Shown here: piece after piece, positions 1-6,360 of the stretch
Layout: each line of letters starts with the position of its first letter
How positions within the stretch are numbered: position 1 is the first letter of the stretch
NCBI GenBank assembly: GCA_910588895.1
Contig: CAJUSS010000046.1
Coordinates: forward strand, 13,319-23,795
Direction of reading: 5' to 3'
DNA length: 10,477 nucleotides
DNA from: an uncultured Lachnospiraceae bacterium
GTDB taxonomy: Bacteria; Bacillota; Clostridia; Lachnospirales; Lachnospiraceae
Notes under the pieces: generated by a model
The model's database searches: none
What the model was told of the DNA's origin: nothing
The model's input: the letters and a program-made list of their open reading frames with translations, nothing else
Translations under genes and position numbers: made by a program

Positions 1-1
1 C

Positions 2-487
2 ACCATGCCCAATATCTTTAACGCTATGGGCGGGGGGAGGCTGTGGGGCAGCTTATTCTTCCTGTTCATGTGCTTTGCGGCGCTCACGACCCTGATCGCG
101 GTGATCGAGAACATCATGACCTTTTTTATGGATCTGACCGGATGCAGCCGCCAGAAGGCAGCGGTTGGGAATTTTATCGGGATACTGGTGCTGTCCCTTC
201 CCTGTGCTTTTGGCTTCAACCTGTGGAAGGCTGTCCAGCCTCTGGGGGCGGGGAGCACGATCTTAGACCTGGAGGACTTTATCCTCAGCAATAACCTGTT
301 GCCATTAGGCAGCCTTGTGTTCCTGTTCTTTTGCACCTGTCGTTATGGGTGGGGCTGGGATGGGTTTTATAAGGAAGCCTGTACGGGAAAGGGGCTTCCC
401 TATCCGAAGGCGGCCAGGTGGTATGTCACCTATGGCCTGCCGGTGATCGTGCTGATCGTGTTTGTCGGGGGATATCTTTCAAGATAG
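2..487 (+). CDS. Neurotransmitter:sodium symporter (NSS/SNF) family transporter, C-terminal part
   Basis: This is the 3' part of an integral membrane Na+-dependent symporter of the LeuT/NSS fold. Such proteins import amino acids or related amines using the sodium gradient. The reading frame is open back to the window edge, so the true start lies upstream and the ATG at position 5 is internal. About 161 residues are visible. The segment FAALTTLIAVIENI (residues 24-37 counted from that ATG) matches transmembrane helix 8 of the family. By analogy with LeuT, A25, T28 and T29 fall at the Na2 sodium site. Further hydrophobic helices lie near residues 53-72, 98-112 and 140-158, and the protein ends in a short basic tail. 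Substrate cannot be told from this fragment. The next gene is a convergent AraC-type regulator 53 bases away, and no terminator is evident between them. Confidence 0.88.
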   Translation, partial: TMPNIFNAMGGGRLWGSLFFLFMCFAALTTLIAVIENIMTFFMDLTGCSRQKAAVGNFIGILVLSLPCAFGFNLWKAVQPLGAGSTILDLEDFILSNNLLPLGSLVFLFFCTCRYGWGWDGFYKEACTGKGLPYPKAARWYVTYGLPVIVLIVFVGGYLSR

Positions 488-540
488 AGAGGAGAAAAGG
501 GCTGATCGCTTGTGGCCGTCCTTTATGAGCGGGCAGGCCA

Positions 541-1401
541 TCACTGCAGCGGGGCCTTCGGCGGGGAAGACAGAGTGCCTTTCTCCCGAAGGTCCTTTCT
601 GTATCCGCTGGGGCTGATCCCCACCTTCTGACGGAAGATCCTGGAAAAGTTCAGTGGATCCGGATAGCCCACCGAATGAGCCACCGACTGGATGGAACGA
701 TCTGAGTCCTGCAGGAGGATACATGCATGGCGCATCCGTTGGTCCAGCAGATAGCTCTGGAGAGAGGAGCCGGTGGAGGCCTTGAAGATCCGATGGAGAT
801 AGGAGCGGTTGATGCCTAAATGATCTGCGATATCCTGGATCGTGATCGGGTGGCAGTAATGCTCCTCCAGGTAGAGAAGGGCCTTTTCCACATAGTCCGA
901 GTGCCTGCGGTCATCTGTCATATGGGCGCTGGGGAAACGGTCGGCCAGGAGATAAAGGTAGCGGTACAGGATGCTGTTCATGACCAGATCCCGGTTTTTG
1001 GGCAGTTTGTCGGCATTGAACATGGCCTCATGGCAGGACTGCAGCTCCTTGTCCTGCCCGTAATGGAAGACCAAAAGATCTGGAAGGGCTGTGCGCTCCA
1101 GATAGCCCTTCATCTTGATCCCCTGCATGCCGATCCAACTGTAATCCCAGGGATCTTCCATATCAGCCTCGTAGTAGATCAGCTCCCCGGGACAGATCAA
1201 AAAGGCGTCGCCTGCGTTTAAGCTAAATTCCTTGCCCCTGGCCCGGTAGATGCCGTGGCCGCGCAGGATATAGTGGACCATGTACCCATGGCGCACCACC
1301 GGCCCGTAGCTGTGTCCGGGAGCACAGGATTCATAGCCGCAGGTATAGATCATGGCATCGATATTTTTAAAAAGATCGTTGTCAAAAGAGTAGTCCTCCA
1401 T
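541..1401 (-). CDS. AraC-family transcriptional regulator (cupin sensor plus double HTH)
   Basis: A 286-residue cytoplasmic DNA-binding regulator. The N-terminal half (about residues 25-100) has the AraC-type cupin ligand-binding pattern, for example HYILRGHGIYRARGKEF followed by GDAFLICPGE. The C-terminal half (about 168-272) is the two-helix-turn-helix AraC domain. The first HTH is around ITIQDIADHLGINRSYLHRIFK (split here only for description, residues 187-207). The second carries SVAHSVGYPDPLNFSRIFRQ, ending in the family hallmark GISPSGYR. The reading frame extends 28 codons upstream of the chosen start, but AAGGAGGG lies seven bases before the ATG at 1401 and decides it. The extension also overlaps the likely promoter. 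The family usually senses a small molecule and activates nearby genes. The target is unknown. The convergent symporter and the divergent cobT are the adjacent candidates. The final 15 residues after the HTH are a low-complexity tail. Confidence 0.92.
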   Translation of the reverse strand: MEDYSFDNDLFKNIDAMIYTCGYESCAPGHSYGPVVRHGYMVHYILRGHGIYRARGKEFSLNAGDAFLICPGELIYYEADMEDPWDYSWIGMQGIKMKGYLERTALPDLLVFHYGQDKELQSCHEAMFNADKLPKNRDLVMNSILYRYLYLLADRFPSAHMTDDRRHSDYVEKALLYLEEHYCHPITIQDIADHLGINRSYLHRIFKASTGSSLQSYLLDQRMRHACILLQDSDRSIQSVAHSVGYPDPLNFSRIFRQKVGISPSGYRKDLREKGTLSSPPKAPLQ

Positions 1402-1408
1402 GTTCCGT

Positions 1409-1416
1409 CCCTCCTT
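1409..1416 (-). promoter_or_regulatory. Ribosome-binding site of the araC-family gene
   Basis: AAGGAGGG on the minus strand, seven bases before the ATG at 1401. This near-perfect Shine-Dalgarno sequence is why the start is placed at 1401 rather than at the upstream in-frame ATG at 1485, which lies upstream of the predicted promoter's -35 element. Confidence 0.85.
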
Positions 1417-1439
1417 GCCTATTCCGTTAGATGCCTTGG

Positions 1440-1455
1440 TATGCAAAAAAGCATA
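1440..1455. repeat. Inverted repeat over the -10 element, candidate operator
   Basis: TATGCAAAAAAGCATA is a perfect inverted repeat, with five-base arms and an A6 centre. One arm is part of the predicted -10 of the araC-family promoter and the other spans the expected transcription start. A protein bound here would block initiation, so autorepression or control by another repressor is possible. AraC-family proteins more often bind direct repeats, so the binder is not identified. Confidence 0.35.
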
Positions 1456-1478
1456 GCAGATCGTGGAGAGAAAAACAA
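1450..1478 (-). promoter_or_regulatory. Predicted sigma-A promoter of the araC-family gene
   Basis: Read on the minus strand, a -35 element TTGTTT (1478-1473) and a -10 element TATGCT (1455-1450) are separated by exactly 17 bases. An extended -10 TG (TGC before TATGCT) strengthens the match. The expected transcription start is near 1443, giving a leader of about 42 bases to the ATG at 1401. The call is from motif matching only. Confidence 0.62.
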
Positions 1479-1546
1479 GAGACAAAATGTCGTTTTTCGT
1501 CTTTGGCCAACCTGCGGGTAATGACGGAACGATCGATAAACGCCAC

Positions 1547-1578
1547 AGACCTTCCGGGCTTTCCCGGCAGGTCTTTTT
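1547..1578 (+). terminator. Intrinsic-terminator-like hairpin upstream of cobT
   Basis: On the plus strand AGACCT (1547-1552) pairs with AGGTCT (1569-1574), and CCGGG (1554-1558) pairs with CCCGG (1563-1567). The two stems are stacked across one T-C mismatch around a CTTT loop. The hairpin runs directly into TTTTT (1574-1578). There is no T-run on the other strand, so it is oriented to stop plus-strand transcription. The only plus-strand gene upstream is the symporter ending at 487. The hairpin would therefore end a transcript running antisense through the regulator gene, or act as an attenuator in a longer cobT leader. Confidence 0.6.
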
Positions 1579-1579
1579 G

Positions 1580-1588
1580 TGTTATGAT
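1580..1588 (+). promoter_or_regulatory. Candidate extended -10 promoter of cobT
   Basis: TGTTATGAT fits the extended -10 pattern TGnTATAAT with one mismatch. It sits just after the terminator T-run and predicts a transcription start near 1595, about 30 bases before the cobT ATG. No good -35 is visible 17 bases upstream (TTTCCC lies there, inside the hairpin), which is tolerated for extended -10 promoters. Confidence 0.4.
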
Positions 1589-1624
1589 AGTCTGGTGAAA
1601 ACAGAGGAAAAGGGATGATCTATC

Positions 1625-2761
1625 ATGACAGGTGCATTGATCGAGAGAGCAAAACGAGAGATGAGCGGGCTGGATGGCAGCGCGATGGAGCTGGCAGAAA
1701 AGCGTTGGGACAGCGTGGCGAAGCCCTTAAAGAGCTTGGGTCTTTTAGAGGAGGCCATCATAAAGATCGCAGGGATGACCGGGAATGCAGAGGCGTCTCA
1801 TATCGGGAAAAAGGCGGTGGCCATCTTTTGCGGGGACAATGGGATCGTGGAGGAGGGCGTCACCCAGACCGGTCAGGAGGTGACCGCCATCGTGGCCGAG
1901 AATTTCACCCGGGGAGACAGCTGCGTCTGTATCATGGCCCGGCAGGCAGGGGCCTGGGTGATCCCGGTGGATATGGGGATGCGCCGCCCTCTCCCGCAGT
2001 ACGGAGAGTTTGTGGATGGGAGCGATAAGCCCATGCTCTTTAAGGCGGAGCGCTCCGCCATACGTTACCCGGCCCTGGACCGCCGTCTGATGGCGGGCAC
2101 ACGGAATTTTACGAAGGCTCCGGCCATGGACCGGGAGACGGCGGTGGAGGCGGTGGAGACCGGGATCCGCCTGGTGGGCACGTTAAAGGAAAAGGGCTAT
2201 CAGATCCTGGCCACCGGCGAGATGGGGATCGGGAACACCACCACCAGCAGCGCGGTGCTCTCGGTGCTCTTGCAGACAGAGCCCCGTCTGGTGACCGGGA
2301 GGGGGGCTGGTCTGAGCCGGGAAGGCTTAAAGCGGAAGGTGGAGACGATCGAAAAGGGGATCGGGCTGTGGCAGCCGGACCGGGAGGACGGGATCGATGT
2401 GCTGGCAAAGGTGGGAGGACTTGACCTGGCGGGCCTTGCTGGTGTATTCTTAGGAGGAGCCCTCTATCGTCTGCCGGTGGTGGTGGACGGACTGATCGCA
2501 TCGGCGGCTGCCCTGGCGGCTGTGAAGATCTGCCCGGCGGCGAAGAACTGTATGCTGGCATCCCACGTTTCGGCGGAGCCGGCTGGCGGACAGGTGCTGG
2601 ATGCTCTGGGGCTCAGACCGATCATCTATGGGAACATGTGCCTGGGAGAGGGCACGGGAGCGGTATCCTTATTCCCCCTGCTGGATATGGCGGCGGCGGT
2701 ATATGACCGGATGAGCACCTTTTCCCAGATCCAGATAGAAGAGTACAGGCCGCTCACTTAA
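1625..2761 (+). CDS. cobT: Nicotinate-nucleotide--dimethylbenzimidazole phosphoribosyltransferase
   Basis: CobT transfers phosphoribose from nicotinate mononucleotide to 5,6-dimethylbenzimidazole or another lower-ligand base. This makes alpha-ribazole 5'-phosphate for the nucleotide loop of cobalamin. The 378-residue protein covers the whole family and is slightly longer than the usual 350 or so. Visible family motifs are FCGDNGIVEEGVTQTG (68-83), the active-site stretch TGEMGIGNTTTSSA (197-210), GRGAGLS (225-231), KVGGLDLAGLAG (262-273), and LGEGTGA (340-346), whose glutamate E342 corresponds to the catalytic base described for the Salmonella enzyme. The start ATG at 1625 follows an AGGAAAAGGG purine tract. 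The frame-shifted ATG at 1615 is not used. The next plus-strand gene begins 198 bases downstream. cobU and cbiB, from the same pathway, lie further along. Confidence 0.96.
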   Translation: MTGALIERAKREMSGLDGSAMELAEKRWDSVAKPLKSLGLLEEAIIKIAGMTGNAEASHIGKKAVAIFCGDNGIVEEGVTQTGQEVTAIVAENFTRGDSCVCIMARQAGAWVIPVDMGMRRPLPQYGEFVDGSDKPMLFKAERSAIRYPALDRRLMAGTRNFTKAPAMDRETAVEAVETGIRLVGTLKEKGYQILATGEMGIGNTTTSSAVLSVLLQTEPRLVTGRGAGLSREGLKRKVETIEKGIGLWQPDREDGIDVLAKVGGLDLAGLAGVFLGGALYRLPVVVDGLIASAAALAAVKICPAAKNCMLASHVSAEPAGGQVLDALGLRPIIYGNMCLGEGTGAVSLFPLLDMAAAVYDRMSTFSQIQIEEYRPLT

Positions 2762-2959
2762 AAACCCTGCTGCCATCGATCAAAGAAGGCGCAGAGGGCG
2801 GTCATTCGTTATTATAGAAAGAGAACGCGCATAGGTTGCCGCAGAACAGCCGCTATATACAGGACCGGTTTTCGGACCAGGGGGGCCGCGTCCATAGCCG
2901 GCCATGAGCTGCATTTTGCGACAGCCTCACGAAAGTGAGCAGGAGAGGAGCGGTGTGAG
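2762..2959. other. Intergenic spacer with hairpins; possible repeat element
   Basis: No gene is seen in these 198 bases. An imperfect hairpin follows cobT: CCCT-G-CTGCC near 2765 pairs with GG-C-GCAGAGGG near 2787-2798. It has no T-run, so it is not a classical terminator. The stretch of about 2833-2925 is GC-rich, with several self-complementary pieces, including a GCCGGC core at 2897-2902. A perfect stem CTCAC-GAAA-GTGAG (2926-2939) with a GNRA loop abuts the AGGAGAGGAG ribosome-binding site (2941-2950) of the next gene. TATTAT at 2810-2815 resembles a -10, but no -35 accompanies it. Whether the chaperone genes are co-transcribed with cobT therefore stays open. Confidence 0.4.
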
Positions 2960-5900
2960 ATGGAGCGTATGGGGAAGGAGCTGGTCTTCCACATCCTTAA
3001 GATCGTGGAGACTCAGGATGAAGGAGAGATACGGCGTGCATATATGGACCTTTTGCGGTCGGTCAACCCAGAGGACGATCCGGAAGGGTTCAAGCGGCTG
3101 CGGCAGGCCTACGAGGAGGCTCTGGTCTTTGCCCGCCAGAGGGAAGGAGAAGGGGCAGGAGAAGAGGAGGAGGGGCCTAAGAGCGAGGTAGACCTGTGGC
3201 TGGAGCGGGTGGACTCTCTTTATCAGGACCTTATGGCCCGGGCAGACGTGGAAAAATGGGAGGCGGTCTTATCCGATCCTGTAGGGGAGGCGCTGGATAC
3301 CTCCCTGGAAGCCAGGCAAAAGCTGGTGTCCTATCTGATGGGCCATATCCGCCTCCCCCACAGCATCTGGGAGAGGATCGACTGCCATTTCGGCCTGATG
3401 GAGGATATGGAGGGCTTAAAGCAGGACTTTCCGCGGGACTTTTTGGATTATGTGGCCTACTATGTGGCGCATGATACCTTCATCCCCTACGAGCTTTTCC
3501 AGTACTATGGCCCGGAAGGGGAGGATATCAAGGGCGATGCCTACATAGACGGCTATCTGGCGGTAAAGCGCCAGATCGATGGCGGAGAGGCAAATGGCGG
3601 CCTCCAGGCGTTGGACGATCTAAAGGCCTATCAGATCTATCACCCCTACGAGGATGTGGAGCGCATGCGGCTCTACAGCGGCCTGGGCCGGACGGAAGAG
3701 GCCCTTGCGCTGGCAGATGCGCTTTTGACAGATCATCCGGAGGATACCTATATCCGCTTTTACGCCGGGGATGCGAAATGGAAGGGCGGCAAAAAGGAGG
3801 AGGCCTTTGCGCTCTGGGACCGGCTCCTTAAGGCGGACCCCGATCATTATTCAGCTAAGCTGGGCGTGGCCCGCTGCTATATGGACCAGGAGCGGTACTA
3901 TGAGGCCAGGGAGCTGATGCTGGAGCTTTTGGACAATGGGCGCAGCGATGAGGTGGAGACCCTGATCAAGAAGGCCAATGAGGCTTTGATCCAGGAATTC
4001 CAGGAGACTCTTGCCGCCGGAAGAAAAGACCCTCGCCTGACAAAGGAGGAGCTGATCATCAAGCTGGGCTGGTGCTTGTTCCAAAACGAGCGCCTGGAGG
4101 AGGCGGCAGAGCTCTTACAGGATATGGAGCCGGAGAAGGAAGAGTATCTGTACTGCAACCTGTACGGACGCCTTTTGTACCAGATGGATAGGAACGAGGA
4201 AGCTCTGCCCTATCTGGAACGGTGGCTGGAGCTGATCTGCAGCCTGACAGACGACGGGACCAAAGAGACCAGGAAGCGGATCTCAAGACGGGGCGGCGCC
4301 TGCTATATCCTGAGCGGCTGCTATCATGCCATGGGCCGGCAGGAGGAGGCCCAAAAAGCACTTAAGGAAGCCATCCAGGCGGCTAACGGGACCCGGGACC
4401 GCTTAGAATACACCCAGTATCTGGCCAATATCCTCCTGTGGTCCAAGCAGTATGCGCAGTCGATCGATATCTGCGACCAGATCCTTGAGGAGGAGGACCA
4501 GTATTATCCGGCGGTGCTGACCCGTCAGGAGGCCTGCTATCAGCTGCGCAAGGCCCAGCAGGTGGTGGACGATTACCACCTGGCGGTCCGCATCTATCCG
4601 GGGTATTTTAAGCCGTATCTCTTTGCGGCCAAGGTGTTCTTCTATTATGAACAGTATGAGGATGCGAAGGGGGTCATCCAACGGGCCAGGGAGAACCAGG
4701 TGGAATTTTCCCCGGAGCTCAAGCTTTTTGAGGTCAAGATCCTGCGGAACCTGGCCACAAGCCGTAAAGAGCGGGATGTGCCCAGAAAGATCCTGGAAGA
4801 GATCGAGAAGGACCTGGAGACGGAGGACTGCGACATCGAGGATAAGTCGGAGGTCTGCTATGAGCGGGGGCTCCTCTGGTGGGATGACGACGAGCTGGAG
4901 CAGGCGGTCCGTTACCTGACCCAGGCGATCGGCCAGAACCCGAAAAGGCTCCAGTACCGCCTGATCCGGGGGGACATCTATCTGGAGATGAAGCGCTATG
5001 AGGAGGCCCTAGAGGAATACCGCACAGCAGAGCCGGACTATGGAGAGCGGCCGGGGGTCCACTACAGCATCGGCCTGTGCCTGGAGGGGCTGGAAAAAAA
5101 GGAAGAGGCCATAAAGTGCTTTGAAAAGGTCTTCCGGCTCCAGAACGGCTACCGGGATGCCAATGAAAAGCTGTCCGACTACTACAAGGACCGGTACGAG
5201 GAGTTCTGCGACCCGGCAGATCTTGAAAAAGCCCTTTACTATATGGATAAGCAGTTAGAGGTAAAGGAAAACTGCTACTATCTGGTGTGCCGCGGTCTGA
5301 TCTACGATGGAGCCATGGAGCAGGAGAAGGCGATCTTGGATTACAAAAAGGCGCTGGAGTGTTCACCCCGGTGGATCGTCTGGAACAATATGGGCTGCAG
5401 TTACAAATATAGGAAGCAGTACCAGGAGGCGATCCGCTGCTGTGAAAAGGCCCTGGAGGTCTTGGGCGAGGAAAAGGACCGGATGCCCTACCGGAACCTG
5501 GCAGATTGCTATGTAGCTCTGGGCGACTTAGAAAAGGCGATCTGGTGCTATGAGAAGGGGCTGGAGATCACCCCGGACTACGCCTACTTCTGGGAGCGGA
5601 TAGGCGACCTGTACTATGAGCTGGACCGGTTCGAGGAAGCTCTGGAGGCATATTCCCACACCAAGGAAAGGGATCATCATTACGGCAATATCGGAGATAT
5701 CTGGCTCAAGAGAGGGGACAGGGAGCGCTGCATCCAGAGCTATGAGGAAGGGATCCGGGAAGCCGGAGGAGACAGCCAGAAGGCTCTCCGTTTCAGCAGC
5801 CTTGGCGATCTATATATGGAGGAGCTGCTGGAGTACGAAAAGGCGGCAGAGTGCTATAAGGAGGCCATCGCTCTGGAAACGGATCATTACGAGCTGTTCG

Positions 5901-6310
5901 ACTATGAGCGGTATCTGGCCAGAGCCTATCGGATGCTGGGGCGTATGGAGGAAGCGCGGGAGCATGCCAAAACGTCTCTTGCACATTTTCAAGAGAGCGG
6001 GCGGGATAAGGAGCATTATCTGACCTTTAAGGCGTATGCGCCGGCCCGGCTGGCCAGTTTTGGATGGCTTTATCTCTGCATGGGCGATATGGAGCAGGCG
6101 GGAAAGTGCTTTACCAAGATGGATGAGATCGGCCCCTGTAAGAACTGCCGGTATGGCGGGTGCTTTGAGAGCAGCTTGTATATGGGCTATCACGCCCTGT
6201 GCAGCGGGGATGAAAAGGAGGCCCTCCGGCAGTTTGAGAAGGCTGCAGAGATGAACCCCTACAACCGGGAAGCAAGGTGCATGCTCCGGAAGCTGAAAGG
6301 GGAGCGCTGA
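2960..6310 (+). CDS. TPR-repeat protein with degenerate N-terminal J domain, putative Hsp70 partner
   Basis: A 1116-residue, probably cytoplasmic protein with no signal peptide or membrane segment. Residues about 8-57 align with a J domain: helix II EIRRAYMDLL (23-32), the loop, then helix III EGFKRLRQAYEEAL (42-55). The diagnostic HPD tripeptide is replaced by NPE (36-38). An acidic linker (about 62-76) and a helical region follow. From about residue 235 to the end it is built of tetratricopeptide repeats. Clear units are at about 265-296, 369-425, 449-476, 638-694, 701-728, 808-835, 844-874, 878-905, 908-936, 945-976, 1031-1059 and 1076-1102. A cysteine cluster CKNCRYGGC (1060-1068) lies in the last repeats. 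AGGAGAGGAG about ten bases upstream supports the ATG at 2960. The hsp70 gene starts 50 bases downstream, so this is likely its co-chaperone or substrate scaffold. This is inference from family and context, and the client is unknown. Confidence 0.85.
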   Translation: MERMGKELVFHILKIVETQDEGEIRRAYMDLLRSVNPEDDPEGFKRLRQAYEEALVFARQREGEGAGEEEEGPKSEVDLWLERVDSLYQDLMARADVEKWEAVLSDPVGEALDTSLEARQKLVSYLMGHIRLPHSIWERIDCHFGLMEDMEGLKQDFPRDFLDYVAYYVAHDTFIPYELFQYYGPEGEDIKGDAYIDGYLAVKRQIDGGEANGGLQALDDLKAYQIYHPYEDVERMRLYSGLGRTEEALALADALLTDHPEDTYIRFYAGDAKWKGGKKEEAFALWDRLLKADPDHYSAKLGVARCYMDQERYYEARELMLELLDNGRSDEVETLIKKANEALIQEFQETLAAGRKDPRLTKEELIIKLGWCLFQNERLEEAAELLQDMEPEKEEYLYCNLYGRLLYQMDRNEEALPYLERWLELICSLTDDGTKETRKRISRRGGACYILSGCYHAMGRQEEAQKALKEAIQAANGTRDRLEYTQYLANILLWSKQYAQSIDICDQILEEEDQYYPAVLTRQEACYQLRKAQQVVDDYHLAVRIYPGYFKPYLFAAKVFFYYEQYEDAKGVIQRARENQVEFSPELKLFEVKILRNLATSRKERDVPRKILEEIEKDLETEDCDIEDKSEVCYERGLLWWDDDELEQAVRYLTQAIGQNPKRLQYRLIRGDIYLEMKRYEEALEEYRTAEPDYGERPGVHYSIGLCLEGLEKKEEAIKCFEKVFRLQNGYRDANEKLSDYYKDRYEEFCDPADLEKALYYMDKQLEVKENCYYLVCRGLIYDGAMEQEKAILDYKKALECSPRWIVWNNMGCSYKYRKQYQEAIRCCEKALEVLGEEKDRMPYRNLADCYVALGDLEKAIWCYEKGLEITPDYAYFWERIGDLYYELDRFEEALEAYSHTKERDHHYGNIGDIWLKRGDRERCIQSYEEGIREAGGDSQKALRFSSLGDLYMEELLEYEKAAECYKEAIALETDHYELFDYERYLARAYRMLGRMEEAREHAKTSLAHFQESGRDKEHYLTFKAYAPARLASFGWLYLCMGDMEQAGKCFTKMDEIGPCKNCRYGGCFESSLYMGYHALCSGDEKEALRQFEKAAEMNPYNREARCMLRKLKGER

Positions 6311-6313
6311 CGG

Positions 6314-6326
6314 GATAAGTCTTATC
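6314..6326. repeat. Perfect 13-base inverted repeat between the chaperone genes
   Basis: GATAAG-T-CTTATC lies in the 50-base gap between the J-like/TPR gene and the hsp70 gene. As RNA it could form a short stem (GATAA/TTATC around GTC). As DNA it could be an operator half-site pair. It is not a CIRCE element, which has nine-base arms around a nine-base spacer. The function is unknown and it may be chance. Confidence 0.3.
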
Positions 6327-6360
6327 AGGAAAATAGAGAACGAGGAGACGAGGAAATACT

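Noticed and set aside
1402..1624. Cobalamin riboswitch upstream of cobT
   Set aside because: GCCACAG at 1543-1549 loosely recalls the B12 box, but the rest of the aptamer core (GGGAA, GGTG, the AGTCAGGA-type 3' element) is missing and the araC promoter occupies part of the space.
2109..2561. Long open frame on the minus strand opposite cobT
   Set aside because: Proline- and serine-rich composition typical of a GC-rich shadow frame. It overlaps well-conserved CobT motifs.
4734..5366. Long minus-strand open frame opposite the TPR gene
   Set aside because: Low-complexity Pro/Ser/Gly translation with no domain. It is a shadow of the TPR reading frame.
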